From Nosema muscidifuracis (Eukaryota; Microsporidia; Nosematidae): a DNA stretch of 64,000 bases. Under the pieces are notes generated by a model. It was given only the letters and a program-made list of their open reading frames with translations. It had not been told where the DNA came from and ran no database searches. This document shows, piece after piece, positions 11,859-21,005 of the stretch; position 1 is the stretch's first letter; each line of letters opens with the position of its first letter. The stretch spans positions 62,001 through 126,000 of the forward strand of contig JAIOKI010000013.1 of the NCBI GenBank assembly GCA_028335825.1, read 5' to 3'. The position numbers and the translations under genes were made by a program.

Positions 11859-13130
11859 ATGCAGGACATAGAATATTTACTCAAATACACTCTAGACAGT
11901 GCCCTACTCAGACTAGAAAATGTCAAAGACATAAGCGATCCAACATCTATAATAGCTTTCAGAAAGAAGTTTGGTGATACAAAAACCCTCAAATTGTTTA
12001 CTAGAGATGGGTCTATTTTTCCCATATTTAATGTTCCTTTATCTAAAGGAATTAAACATACAGTACAATATTGTGAAGTTGCTGTTGGTGATTCTTTGTT
12101 TGTTACTAAAGAGTATGCTAAGACTCTTAATATACCTGACAAGTATGCTAGCTTCATTATTAATGAGAAATCTGATCAATTTAATCTTCTTCTTGATGAT
12201 AAAAATTTTGATACTAAAGATTTCAGTTATGTGGTTAAAGACTCAGGAAGAATTCTTCCTTTAGCACAGATTACTTTTGAATATGATGAAGAATTAGAAA
12301 GAAAATCTAAAGGAGTATTTGTTTGTGAGAGATGTAGAATGAATCAATCAGTTTCTTTCTGTCCATCCGAAAGAGCTAATTTCTGTGAGAAGTGTGATGA
12401 AGAAGTTCATATAGATGAATTTCATAAGAGACATGAAAGATTTTATTTTAATCAGTGTGGTAAGAAGAAGTTTATATATTGTTCTATACATCCTGATACT
12501 ATGGTAGAATATTTCTGTAAGACTTGTATCATTCCTATATGTACTAAATGTAAAATTAATGGAAATCATTCAGAATTACCTAATAGTTCTCATGGTTTAG
12601 TAGGATATTTAGAAGTATGCGATATGTTACAAGAAGAAGTTAAAAAGTCGAATGAAGAAATTAATCCAATTATGGAGCATTTAGTAAGAAATCTTGAAGA
12701 TTTCAAAGATACTTGTCAAAATTTTAAAATGAATATTTCTGATATACGTCAGAAAATAGAAAATGAATATAAATCGATAATTAACGAACTTAAAATATAT
12801 GAGAATAATCAGTATCAAATAATTAATGCTAATTATATAAATAGTATATGTAAGCTTGATAACTTAGAGAGAATGAAAGAATATGCTTTATCTTTAGAAC
12901 CATCTCTATTAGTAAGAAATTTCAGAAGTGTAGTTCAACAAAGAAATGATCTTGATATTAATTGTGAGATTGATTATGTTCCTAAGCATGTAGAACTTAA
13001 AGGAAAATTAAGTTTAGGAGATCCAATTCAACTTACACCTAGAAAAGGACAATCACCAAGAATGGAAAAGACAACTAAGATGTATGTAGAGACACGTGGA
13101 AGGATTTGTAATAAAAATGAGAGAAATTAA
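11859..13130 (+). CDS. B-box zinc-finger protein with coiled coil
   Basis: This is a 423-residue protein with GACCCTTAA directly before its ATG. The N-terminal 140 residues form an unrecognised domain. Residues of about 150-195 carry a B-box-like Cys/His array (VCERCRMNQSVSFCPSE, NFCEKCDEEVHIDEFHKRH). Residues of about 205-245 carry a second one (IYCSIHPDTMVEYFCKTC, PICTKC, NGNHSELPNSSH). A coiled coil follows at about 255-360, rich in Lys, Glu, Asn and Ile. Tandem B-boxes followed by a coiled coil are the TRIM layout, but no RING precedes them, so ubiquitin ligase activity should not be assumed. Protein-protein interaction is the likely role. Confidence 0.8.
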   Translation: MQDIEYLLKYTLDSALLRLENVKDISDPTSIIAFRKKFGDTKTLKLFTRDGSIFPIFNVPLSKGIKHTVQYCEVAVGDSLFVTKEYAKTLNIPDKYASFIINEKSDQFNLLLDDKNFDTKDFSYVVKDSGRILPLAQITFEYDEELERKSKGVFVCERCRMNQSVSFCPSERANFCEKCDEEVHIDEFHKRHERFYFNQCGKKKFIYCSIHPDTMVEYFCKTCIIPICTKCKINGNHSELPNSSHGLVGYLEVCDMLQEEVKKSNEEINPIMEHLVRNLEDFKDTCQNFKMNISDIRQKIENEYKSIINELKIYENNQYQIINANYINSICKLDNLERMKEYALSLEPSLLVRNFRSVVQQRNDLDINCEIDYVPKHVELKGKLSLGDPIQLTPRKGQSPRMEKTTKMYVETRGRICNKNERN

Positions 13131-13622
13131 ACTTATTCATATATTATTTAATTTAAAAGTATATTCATATATATTTTAGTATATGAATATATATCTTGTC
13201 TATATCTATTTATTTAATATATAAGTATATTATTTAATATCTTATTATATATCTATTTATTTAATATATAAGTAGATTATTTAATTTAATAGTATATTCT
13301 CATATATCTTAGTATATTATTTAATTTAAAAGTATATATCTATTTATTAATATAAAATTTTATTATTTAATTTAAAAGTATATATCTAACTATTTTATAT
13401 ATATCTATTTATTTAATATAAGTAACTTCTCTTTAGCATACAAAATATAAAATACCCTTCTTTTAGTACAAGAATATAAATTAATAACATATAAAAAAAC
13501 CCCTACAATATAAAGATATGTAAAAATAACTCTTCTTTAAAATACAGAGACCTAGCGTAACCCCCTATTTTAATATAAAATAAAAAAATACCCTCTAAAA
13601 TAAAAATTATAAATTAAAATAT
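13131..13622. repeat. Degenerate AT tandem repeat spacer
   Basis: The stretch 13150-13430 is made of imperfect copies of TATATATCTATTTATTTAA and AAGTATATTATTTAATTT-like units. There is no gene. Confidence 0.6.
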
Positions 13623-14756
13623 TTAATTTTCACTTCTCATTCCTTTAATATTCTTCTCAGCCTTCTCCAATGATGATTTAATATTATCCTTCTGATCTAA
13701 TACTTTAGATATATCTTGACTAGTACCAAACCATTTAGTTAATCTTTCTTTAAATGATGGATCTTTTAATTCATGATCATAAGGTTTTTCATAGACATTA
13801 GAAAAGATTAATGCAAATATTGATGCTCTTTCATTAGAATGTATCTCATCTTTCTTATTCTTATCACTTTCTGGTATAACAGTTTTATAATCAAATTTAT
13901 GATTTATAGTAAGGAATGTATAAAGATTGAATAATCTTGAATATAAGAAGGTCTCGAAAGGAGTAGCTTTTACTGTAGCCATATTTAAAAAGAAATCATT
14001 AATCTTTGTCTTATATTCATCTGCATCATATCCAAGAGTATCCATAAATTTCTTAATATCTTTATATAAAGATTCACTTACTTCTCCATTAATAAATTTA
14101 TAATCATCTTTGTTAGCAACAAGATTCTTTAAAATATTAAGGAAAGGTTTAGAAGCTTTCATCCATACAGATGGTTTATTATTAATAGTAAAGAATCCTT
14201 TGATTTCTTCACTAGTGATATCAGGATTAGTTACGAAATATTTAGATTTAAATTTTTGATCATAAATTTTGTCCTTATTCATAGAAACTTTAGCTAGAGT
14301 ACGGAATTCTTCTACTTCAGATTTAGTCTTTTTACCTTCAAGTCTACATTTAACATTAAATTCTACTCTCCATAAATCTTCTACTGTTTTTTTCTCATCA
14401 ATAAGAGTAAATAATTTTTCTGGTCCTCTTGGAGCATGTAAAGGATAATTACCAGTTATAATTAATGCTTCTTTATTCTGAGCCAATTCTAAAAAATCTT
14501 CAAATTTTTTACTAGAAGGATAATCATTTTTTTTATATCCTTTATATCTTCCTTCAAATAAAGCAGAATCTCCACCTTTAGTTCTCCATGCCATGAATGT
14601 TCTAGCATATAATTCAGAATTAAGATCTACAAAACTACCAAATATAATTATTCCTACTAACCAAGATATAGCAGCTACTAATAATCCTATAAGAGTGAAC
14701 TTAATAAAAAAGAATGATTTAGATGGTTGTTGTTTCTTTTCGGTTTCAGTTGTCAT
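13623..14756 (-). CDS. Type II membrane protein, microsporidia-type, function unknown
   Basis: This is a 377-residue protein. A polar 17-residue N-tail is followed by one strong transmembrane segment at about 18-42 (FTLIGLLVAAISWLVGIIIF). The rest is a long lysine-rich, helical domain without recognised motifs. The topology suggests a signal anchor, with the domain in the ER lumen or outside the cell. Its start is preceded on the coding strand by AGGGGTAAACAA, a G-run rather than the usual C-run. GGG-type variants of the microsporidian start signal have been described. Codon use is less AT-biased than in the secreted genes, as in the conserved neighbours, hinting at a constrained, well-expressed protein. 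Confidence 0.75.
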   Translation of the reverse strand: MTTETEKKQQPSKSFFFIKFTLIGLLVAAISWLVGIIIFGSFVDLNSELYARTFMAWRTKGGDSALFEGRYKGYKKNDYPSSKKFEDFLELAQNKEALIITGNYPLHAPRGPEKLFTLIDEKKTVEDLWRVEFNVKCRLEGKKTKSEVEEFRTLAKVSMNKDKIYDQKFKSKYFVTNPDITSEEIKGFFTINNKPSVWMKASKPFLNILKNLVANKDDYKFINGEVSESLYKDIKKFMDTLGYDADEYKTKINDFFLNMATVKATPFETFLYSRLFNLYTFLTINHKFDYKTVIPESDKNKKDEIHSNERASIFALIFSNVYEKPYDHELKDPSFKERLTKWFGTSQDISKVLDQKDNIKSSLEKAEKNIKGMRSEN

Positions 14757-15303
14757 TTGTTTACCCCTAAAAATTTAAAAAATTTATAAATCAAAAAAAG
14801 GAGATTTTTTAATTTTTATTATTTTATTTTTTTATTATGTTATTTTTATTATAAATGAGAGATTTCTCTTATTTTATTTTTTTTTATTATTTAATGGAAC
14901 ATCTCTAATATGTTGTTAAATTTTTTTTATTTAATGGAATATTTTTAATATGTTGTTAAATTTTTTTTATTTAATGGAATATTTCTAATATGTTGTTTAA
15001 TATTGTATTAATATATGTAAAATATTTCTAATATGTTGTTTAATAATGATATTAATATATGTCAAATATTTGAATGATATTAATTATGAAAAAATTATAA
15101 ACATTTATTTCAAATAAAAATAAAATGTTATTTCTAACAATGATAAAATTATTTATGTATTATTTTTTTATAATAATATTTTTACATAATAATATTTTTT
15201 AATAGTAATATAATTATTTATGTATTATTTTTTAATAGTATTATTTTTTAATAATGATATAATTATTTGATAATATTTTTTTAATAATAATAGTTTGTTT
15301 GTT
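14757..15303. repeat. Spacer with 40-bp tandem repeat
   Basis: Three tandem copies of a 40-bp unit containing TTAATGGAATATTTCTAATA start at 14889, 14929 and 14969. A partial fourth related unit lies near 15020-15060. The remainder is AT-rich with no gene. Confidence 0.65.
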
Positions 15304-15513
15304 TTATAACAAATTAAAATACATCACATTACTTCCATTTACAATCATATCTCCTACTTCTTCTTGATCCTTTGCTTGACTCAAGTATACATTTACATAT
15401 ACATCTATTCCTTTGAGTATACCAGATATAACTCTTTTATCATAAGTGTATATTTCTACTATCTCTCCTACATGCATCTTCAAATAATCATATGGTGATT
15501 TATCAATATCCAT
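15304..15513 (-). CDS. Sm-like protein, closest to LSm6/SmF
   Basis: This is a 69-residue protein preceded by CCCCTTT-ATG. The layout is an Sm fold. The N-terminal PYDYLKMHVGEIVEIYTYDK matches the Sm1 start (P-x-D/F-L-x-x-x-x-G), then VISGILKGIDVYVNVYLSQA matches the G-x-L-x-x-x-D-x-x-x-N-x-x-L core. The Sm2 end is MIVNGSNVMYF, matching the (I/V)-R-G-N-N-(V/I)-x-Y consensus with Gly-Ser replacing Gly-Asn. The P-x-D-x-L start and GxNVxY end fit LSm6 or SmF best. LSm6 belongs to the LSm1-7 decay ring and LSm2-8 U6 ring; SmF to the spliceosomal ring. Which one is not settled by eye. Confidence 0.75.
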   Translation of the reverse strand: MDIDKSPYDYLKMHVGEIVEIYTYDKRVISGILKGIDVYVNVYLSQAKDQEEVGDMIVNGSNVMYFNLL

Positions 15514-15820
15514 AAAGGGGATTAAAATTATAATTTATATGATTACTATAACAATATTATTCTTATATTATATTATAACAATATAAATTTTATAATTATA
15601 ATTATATCAATATTATCATTTATATGATTATTATATTTTTTATTATTCTTATAATTATATTATATTTTTTATTATTACTATAACAATATTAATTTTATAC
15701 ACATTGAAGGTTATATATTTTTTTATAACAATAATTTTTTATAACAATATAATTTATAATTATATTTTATTTCTCTATACATTACTACAACAATAATAAT
15801 CTTATATATTTATCTCCCTT
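15514..15820. repeat. Short AT repeat spacer
   Basis: Imperfect repeats of ATTACTATAACAATATTAAT-like units fill this divergent spacer between two genes that both have C-run start signals. Confidence 0.5.
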
Positions 15821-16312
15821 ATGTCATACTCTGTTTTATTCTCAGATGATGAAGATATTAAGAATTCTATTATAGATAATATATTCTCAGAAGAAAATGT
15901 AATATCTTCTAAAAATTATCTATCTATTAAGAATAATTATAAAAGATCTCTCTTCCATCTTAAAAATGGAATATTCTATGACTTCTTCAAATACAGAAAA
16001 CAGTTAAAATATTTTAATAAATTTAAAATATTGTCTGTTATTGATTCTAATAATAAATCTATAATAGATTCTATTAATGATACTGATCATGTTAAAGTAC
16101 TATTTGATTCTAATATAATAACTAAAAGTAAGATACTAGAAGTAGAAGGATGTACAGTAAAAGATTTAAAAAGACTTATTTATGATAAAATAGGGCTTAG
16201 TGTTAGTAAACAAGAGATATACAGGAATGAAGATCTTCTTAATAATTCTGTATATTTAAATAATGGGACAGTATTAGTTAAACAGAAGAGAAGAACTAAT
16301 AGAAGAAATTGA
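15821..16312 (+). CDS. Small protein with possible ubiquitin-like C-terminal fold
   Basis: This is a 163-residue protein with CTCCCTT directly before the ATG. The N-terminus is acidic (SDDEDIKNSIID) and the middle basic. The last 55 residues read like a beta-grasp domain: KILEVEGCTVKDLKRLIYDK (beta strand then helix with the V-x-D-L-K spacing of ubiquitin), IGLSVSKQEIYRNEDLLNNS (the P-x-x-Q-x-L-x-x-x-x-x-L position), then a final VLVKQKRR strand. There is no C-terminal Gly-Gly, so conjugation is not implied. Function is unknown; a nuclear role is possible from the basic tail. Confidence 0.65.
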   Translation: MSYSVLFSDDEDIKNSIIDNIFSEENVISSKNYLSIKNNYKRSLFHLKNGIFYDFFKYRKQLKYFNKFKILSVIDSNNKSIIDSINDTDHVKVLFDSNIITKSKILEVEGCTVKDLKRLIYDKIGLSVSKQEIYRNEDLLNNSVYLNNGTVLVKQKRRTNRRN

Positions 16313-16617
16313 TAAATATATTAAATAGTTAAATTATAATATATTAAAGAGTTAAAATACAACTACAATAATTATATTATTATATCAAATTATGATACAT
16401 TAATAAAATACAACTACAATAAATATAATTATTATATCAAATTATGATACATTAATAAAATATACCTATCTTACAACTATAATAATTACATTTATAAAAT
16501 ACAACTATAATAATTACATTAATAAAATATACCTATCTTACAACTATAATAATTAAATACAATAATTTAGTAAGGTATTTTTTAAGATAAATATTTTTTA
16601 TTTACAAATAACCCCTT
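16313..16617. repeat. Tandem AT repeats between two small genes
   Basis: Two copies of a unit of about 51 bp lie near 16358 and 16408 (sharing ATATCAAATTATGATACATT). Two further copies of a unit containing TATACCTATCTTACAACTAT lie near 16460 and 16530. Confidence 0.6.
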
Positions 16618-16848
16618 ATGGAAGATAACAACAAGAAAGAAGAACCCTTCATTGGAATAAAGACTTCTTCTAAAGTATACAACCGTAGAATATTTGATTC
16701 TCCTTCTAGTAAAGCAAGGATTCTTACTCCAGTAAAAAATGCTTTATATAAATCTCATGGTAATGCTTTTAAATTTATTAAAGCTGTACAAGATATTGGA
16801 GATAAGAAAAATAAAGAAAATGTTAATATGGATGATTGGGAATTGTAA
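16618..16848 (+). CDS. Small conserved-looking protein of 76 residues
   Basis: The ATG is preceded by AACCCCTT, a strong start signal that supports translation despite the small size. The protein is charged and soluble, starts MEDNNKKEEPFIGIKTSS and ends with an acidic MDDWEL. A central RIFDSPSSKARILTP stretch carries S/T-P sites that could be phosphorylated by proline-directed kinases. No family recognised. The codon composition matches its conserved neighbours. Confidence 0.65.
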   Translation: MEDNNKKEEPFIGIKTSSKVYNRRIFDSPSSKARILTPVKNALYKSHGNAFKFIKAVQDIGDKKNKENVNMDDWEL

Positions 16849-17308
16849 AATAAATTTTCATTATAAGAATAATAAAATGATTAATTCAAAGGAAATTTAA
16901 GTTATTTTATCGAAGTCTTTCTATTATTAAGTTATTTTTTTTCTAAGTCTTTTCATTATTAAGTTATTTTATGAAAGTCTTTCTCATTATTAAGTTATTT
17001 TATCAAGTCTTTCCATTATTAGGTTATTTTATCAAAGCTTTTCATTATTAAGTAATTTTTAAAGGTTAATTTTAATGCATAAACTCAAATTATTTTTATT
17101 AATGTAAATTTATTAGATAAAATTTTATTAAAGTCTTTCCATTAGAAAACAAGTACTTTAATTATAAAGTTTTGTTATTATAAAGTATAATCTTATTTAA
17201 TTATAAAGTATAAAACCTCAATTTAATTATAAAGTATAAAATCTTATTTAATATAAAGTATAATCTTAATTTAAATATAATATATAAAACCTTAATTTAA
17301 CTATTATT
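16849..17308. repeat. Two blocks of short tandem repeats
   Basis: The stretch 16899-17060 has about six copies of a 28-31 bp unit (AAGTTATTTTATCAAAGTCT followed by TTCATTATT). The stretch 17155-17290 has several copies of a 20-30 bp unit built on TTTAATTATAAAGTATAA. No gene. Confidence 0.65.
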
Positions 17309-17668
17309 TTAATACCATTTAATAACATTAGTATTAACAACATATCCACCTGCAAATATCTTATCCACTATTTCATATACTTCTTTAAAATTATAAATAA
17401 AATGAAGTTCAGAAAGACCAGGAAATTCTTTAGTTAATGATTCTAATAGTATATTTATTAAAGATAAAATGTACATTTCATTCTCATTATCAATAACAAA
17501 ACAGATATAAATTGTATTAAACTTTCTAAATATAATATCTTTACAAATATTTGAATCTCTTTCTGATAAGACTATAGATTTAATTTCTTTGTTACTGTAT
17601 GTATCTTGATAAGTTTTAACTAGTCTTGTTTCTGAATGTTCATTGAAGATTAAAATTTTTTTTATCAT
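17309..17668 (-). CDS. Adaptor complex sigma subunit, AP-3 sigma-like
   Basis: I chose the internal ATG ending at 17668 (119 residues) because sigma adaptins begin exactly there: MIKKILIFNEHSETRLVKTY parallels the AP-3 sigma start MIKAILIFNNHGKPRLSKFY. A longer frame reaches 17731, but its extra 21 residues are not family-like. Later landmarks fit the longin-type sigma fold: a short IYICFVIDNENEMYILSLIN core, then LSELHFIYNFKEVYEIVDKI, and the end GGYVVNTNV, which matches AP-3's GGMVLETNM better than the AP-1/AP-2 form. It should form the small subunit of a Golgi/endosome vesicle coat. No clear C-run precedes the chosen start. Confidence 0.75.
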   Translation of the reverse strand: MIKKILIFNEHSETRLVKTYQDTYSNKEIKSIVLSERDSNICKDIIFRKFNTIYICFVIDNENEMYILSLINILLESLTKEFPGLSELHFIYNFKEVYEIVDKIFAGGYVVNTNVIKWY

Positions 17669-17987
17669 TTGTTTGTTGACAGAATAAATAAAATTAAATA
17701 TTATTTTGATATTTGTCATAATATTTATCATAATATTTGTTTTATATATATTATTTATACTATTATATATAATATTATATATATTATTTAAATATAGATA
17801 TTTTATATAATAATATCATTATATTATATAATTTACATATACCACTTATATAAATATCTTATATATATCAATTATTTATACTACTTATATAGATATCTTA
17901 TAAATCTTATATTATTTATACCACTTATATATCTCATACCACTTTTATATCTTAAAAGTACTTCTTAATAAATTCACCCTCAATAAA
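17669..17987. repeat. AT-rich divergent spacer
   Basis: Imperfect repeats of TACCACTTATATAGATATCT-like units occur at 17836-17960. The C-run of the following gene lies near its right end. Confidence 0.5.
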
Positions 17988-18767
17988 ATGTTTATAGAAG
18001 GTTTCTTATATTTATACGATAAAATAAATAATCTTATAGCTTATACCAATATGAAATATTCCCCTATAAATATTATACTTATAGGAGGTCTTGATCATAA
18101 CATTCTATCTCTTCCTTATACAAAACATCTTCTAGAATATTCTAATGATAATAATATTCGTCTTATCATTCCACAATTTAGATCTCATCCTAATTATAGT
18201 ATAAATCCTATAAATAATGATATAGAAGATATTAAAGTTTTATTAGATACAATAGAAGGTGATATAATACTTATAGGAAATTCTACAGGTTGTCAGGATA
18301 TTTTATTATATTGTAATAAGTATATTAATAAAAATATTAAGTTATGTATCTTACAAGGACCAGTTTCTGATACAGAATATGAAGAATCAATATCTGATAA
18401 AAAAATTAAAAATGAAGATATTTTTATGTACAATAATCGTGTATTTATAAAAGAAAGATTTTCTAGTTTATTTATTAGATATGGTAAAGAAGACTTATTT
18501 TCATCTTATCAAGATGATTCACATTATATAAATCTGAATAAGAATAATTATAATCTTATATTTGTAATATCTAATAAAGATGAGTATTGTATTAATTCTA
18601 TACATCATAAACTTAATCTAGTAAAGAATTCTTTAATTTATGTATTAGAAGAAGGAGATCATTTTATTACAGATAAGAAGTCACAGGAAGAATTTATTAA
18701 TTTAATAAGATCTTCTATAAATAAAATATTTAACTTTTATAATAGTCTTATAATGATAATAGAATAG
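17988..18767 (+). CDS. DUF1749-family alpha/beta hydrolase
   Basis: This is a 259-residue protein with CACCCTCAATAAA before the ATG. The nucleophile elbow GNSTGCQD at about residues 97-104 is the signature of the DUF1749 (UPF0613) hydrolases, which read GHSTGCQD in fungi. The rest of a catalytic triad is visible: Ser99, an acid in SNKDEYC (Asp198) and His225 in EEGDHFI. An oxyanion-type IILIGG loop lies at about 29-34. The family includes fungal siderophore (fusarinine) esterases and uncharacterised proteins, so the substrate is unknown. The length fits a minimal single-domain hydrolase. No signal peptide, so a cytosolic location is likely. Confidence 0.8.
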   Translation: MFIEGFLYLYDKINNLIAYTNMKYSPINIILIGGLDHNILSLPYTKHLLEYSNDNNIRLIIPQFRSHPNYSINPINNDIEDIKVLLDTIEGDIILIGNSTGCQDILLYCNKYINKNIKLCILQGPVSDTEYEESISDKKIKNEDIFMYNNRVFIKERFSSLFIRYGKEDLFSSYQDDSHYINLNKNNYNLIFVISNKDEYCINSIHHKLNLVKNSLIYVLEEGDHFITDKKSQEEFINLIRSSINKIFNFYNSLIMIIE

Positions 18768-19058
18768 TCTTATAATATTAAAATAATGGTAAAATAGTTT
18801 TATAATATAATCTTATAGTATAAGCTTATAATAGTAGAATAATAAGATAAGTTAAAATACTGTATAAGTCTTTATAGAATAATCTTATAATATTAGAATA
18901 GTCTTATAAAATAATCTTATAATAGTAGAATAATAAGATAAGTTAAAATACTGTATAAGTCTTTATAGAATAATCTTATAATAGTAGAATAATAAGATAA
19001 GTTAAAATACTGTATAAGTCTATATAGAATAATCTTATAATATAATCTTATAATAAAA
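18768..19058. repeat. Tandem repeat of about 58-59 bp between convergent genes
   Basis: Near-identical copies of a unit containing AATAATAAGATAAGTTAAAA and ACTGTATAAGTCTTTATAG occur near 18833, 18925 and 18984. The last two are directly in tandem, and shorter TCTTATAATA fragments surround them. Confidence 0.7.
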
Positions 19059-20750
19059 TTATAAAGTCAATTCATTGATAAGTTCATTTATCTTATCTAA
19101 TAATATATTTGTTGCTTCTTCTATTATAAAATATTCAGAAAAAATATCTTCTTCAGATATTAATCTACGTAATTCTTTAAGAAGAATTTTCTTATGATAC
19201 TTATTATATTTTATATCAATATGATGTAATATACATAAAAATGAGTAATATTTTTTAAGAATTATTTCTGTATCTGTATTATTAATCTTATCAATTAAAT
19301 ATCTTGATTTATCTTTAATATCTTCTGTATTAGATAATATTATAAAATATAAAATAGTATTCTTATTTATATCTGATATTTTAATAGAATGATCTATATT
19401 TCTAAATGAAAATAGAAGAAGTATTTGAGGTAATAAATGAGAACTTTCTTCTATATTTTTCTTATAAATATCATATTCAGATTTCTTACATATTTTTGTA
19501 TATCTTTTTGAATCTTCTAATAATTTATCATTGTAATATTTTAATATCTCTGAATAAATTAAATATTCAAATCCATTCTTCTTAAATTTTAATATTTTAT
19601 TATTTAAAATAGACCATACAAGAATAACATCTGAATTAAAAGTAGTTGATGTTTCTTCATTTGAAATATCTTTATTTGATATATCTTCATTTGATGTTTC
19701 TTCAGTTAATATGTCTTCATTATTAAGTTTACCTTGATTATTAAACTTATCTTCATTTACTTTATCTTCATTAATTAATCTATATTCATTTACTTTATCT
19801 TGATCATTTGATATATCTTCATTTAATTTATCTTCATTTACTTTATCTTGATTATTTAATATATCTTTATTTATTAATTCTTGATTATTTACTTTATCTT
19901 CAAATATACTTCCACTATAATATATCTCAAAAAATAAATTAAGATATTTTTTATTATCTAATACCATCTTATAAATAAATTCATAATTATTAATCTCAAT
20001 TACATCACTAAATTTAATATATTTATAAATACTATCTTTAATATAATTAATATTATTGTTAGTATTATCTATTAAATCACAAAATATTTTTATAGTATCA
20101 TTATTTATAGGAAATTTATTCCAATCAGTTTCTATAAAATAATTCTGATTAAAATGATTATTTTTAATAAGCTTACTTATTAAACTAATGATAGATAAAG
20201 ATTTATTATCTTTATATAAATTAATTAATTTCTCAAATACTCCTTCAAATACAATTTCTTTATCAAAATTATGACTTAAATTTAACATATTTTGTATCAT
20301 TTCTAATCTACCAAAATCTATTTGTTTTACACAATAATGTGCATAATTTTTAACTAAAACCATTTTCTTACAAAAATTTTTGTTAGAAATTAATAATCTT
20401 AATAAGTTATATAAACCTTCATAATCTTTCTTCCTATTAGATATAAGAATATCAAGATTGTTCTGATTTTTTATTAGAAGATCCACGAATTCTTCTGAAT
20501 AAATTGAACTGAAAACTTTATGAAGAATTTTAAGATTATATGAAATATCTTGAAGAAGTGGTATTGATTCTATAAGTGGAATTATACCATAAGTACCTGT
20601 CTCTAATATATTCTTATCCGCATAGTTTTCTAATTCAATTAGAGCATCCATTTTATCTTCAAGATATTCACTATGTATAAGTCTGGATATTAAAATTTCA
20701 ATGTTGTCTTCTTCTTCATTTATTGATGTATCATTTCCAAAAAAAAACAT
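19059..20750 (-). CDS. USO1: Uso1/p115-like vesicle tethering protein (head region)
   Basis: This is a 563-residue protein preceded by AACCCTTAAA-ATG. Residues of about 18-65 (ILISRLIHSEYLEDKMDALI, then ELENYADKN, GTYGIIPLIES) match the opening of the p115/Uso1 armadillo head, which begins with L-x-x-R-L-x-x-x-x-x-L-x-D-R-R-D-A-x-x-x-L. The rest is alpha-helical repeat. The long C-terminal coiled coil of animal and yeast homologues is missing. This is consistent with microsporidian reduction, and leaves a head-only tether for ER-Golgi or intra-Golgi traffic. A low-complexity insert at about 285-370 (NEDKVNEDK-type repeats) lies on tandemly repeated DNA at about 19640-19900 and is probably a surface loop. 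Confidence 0.7.
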   Translation of the reverse strand: MFFFGNDTSINEEEDNIEILISRLIHSEYLEDKMDALIELENYADKNILETGTYGIIPLIESIPLLQDISYNLKILHKVFSSIYSEEFVDLLIKNQNNLDILISNRKKDYEGLYNLLRLLISNKNFCKKMVLVKNYAHYCVKQIDFGRLEMIQNMLNLSHNFDKEIVFEGVFEKLINLYKDNKSLSIISLISKLIKNNHFNQNYFIETDWNKFPINNDTIKIFCDLIDNTNNNINYIKDSIYKYIKFSDVIEINNYEFIYKMVLDNKKYLNLFFEIYYSGSIFEDKVNNQELINKDILNNQDKVNEDKLNEDISNDQDKVNEYRLINEDKVNEDKFNNQGKLNNEDILTEETSNEDISNKDISNEETSTTFNSDVILVWSILNNKILKFKKNGFEYLIYSEILKYYNDKLLEDSKRYTKICKKSEYDIYKKNIEESSHLLPQILLLFSFRNIDHSIKISDINKNTILYFIILSNTEDIKDKSRYLIDKINNTDTEIILKKYYSFLCILHHIDIKYNKYHKKILLKELRRLISEEDIFSEYFIIEEATNILLDKINELINELTL

Positions 20751-21005
20751 TTTAAGGGTTTAAAAATTAATGATTTGGTATTGTAAATTATTAGTAATTG
20801 ACCAATCATAATTAATGTTGAATTACTTTAACTATATAAATGTAAATTAAGTTATTTTGATGGTTTAAAATTATAAGAAATCTTTTTAATTTTATGATAA
20901 ATAAAATATTTATTAGATAAGCATAATCACTACATTATTTAAAATTATAAGCTTTTCTTAGTATTAATCAATATTTCATATAAAAAATAATATCTATTTG
21001 ATTAG

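Noticed and set aside
17666-17720. Spliceosomal intron before the sigma subunit
   Set aside because: A CAG precedes the chosen start region, but no convincing donor or upstream exon with a start signal is visible.
17669-17731. N-terminal extension of the AP-3 sigma-like protein
   Set aside because: Sigma subunits start at the internal MIKxILIFN; the extra 21 residues are hydrophobic spacer sequence.
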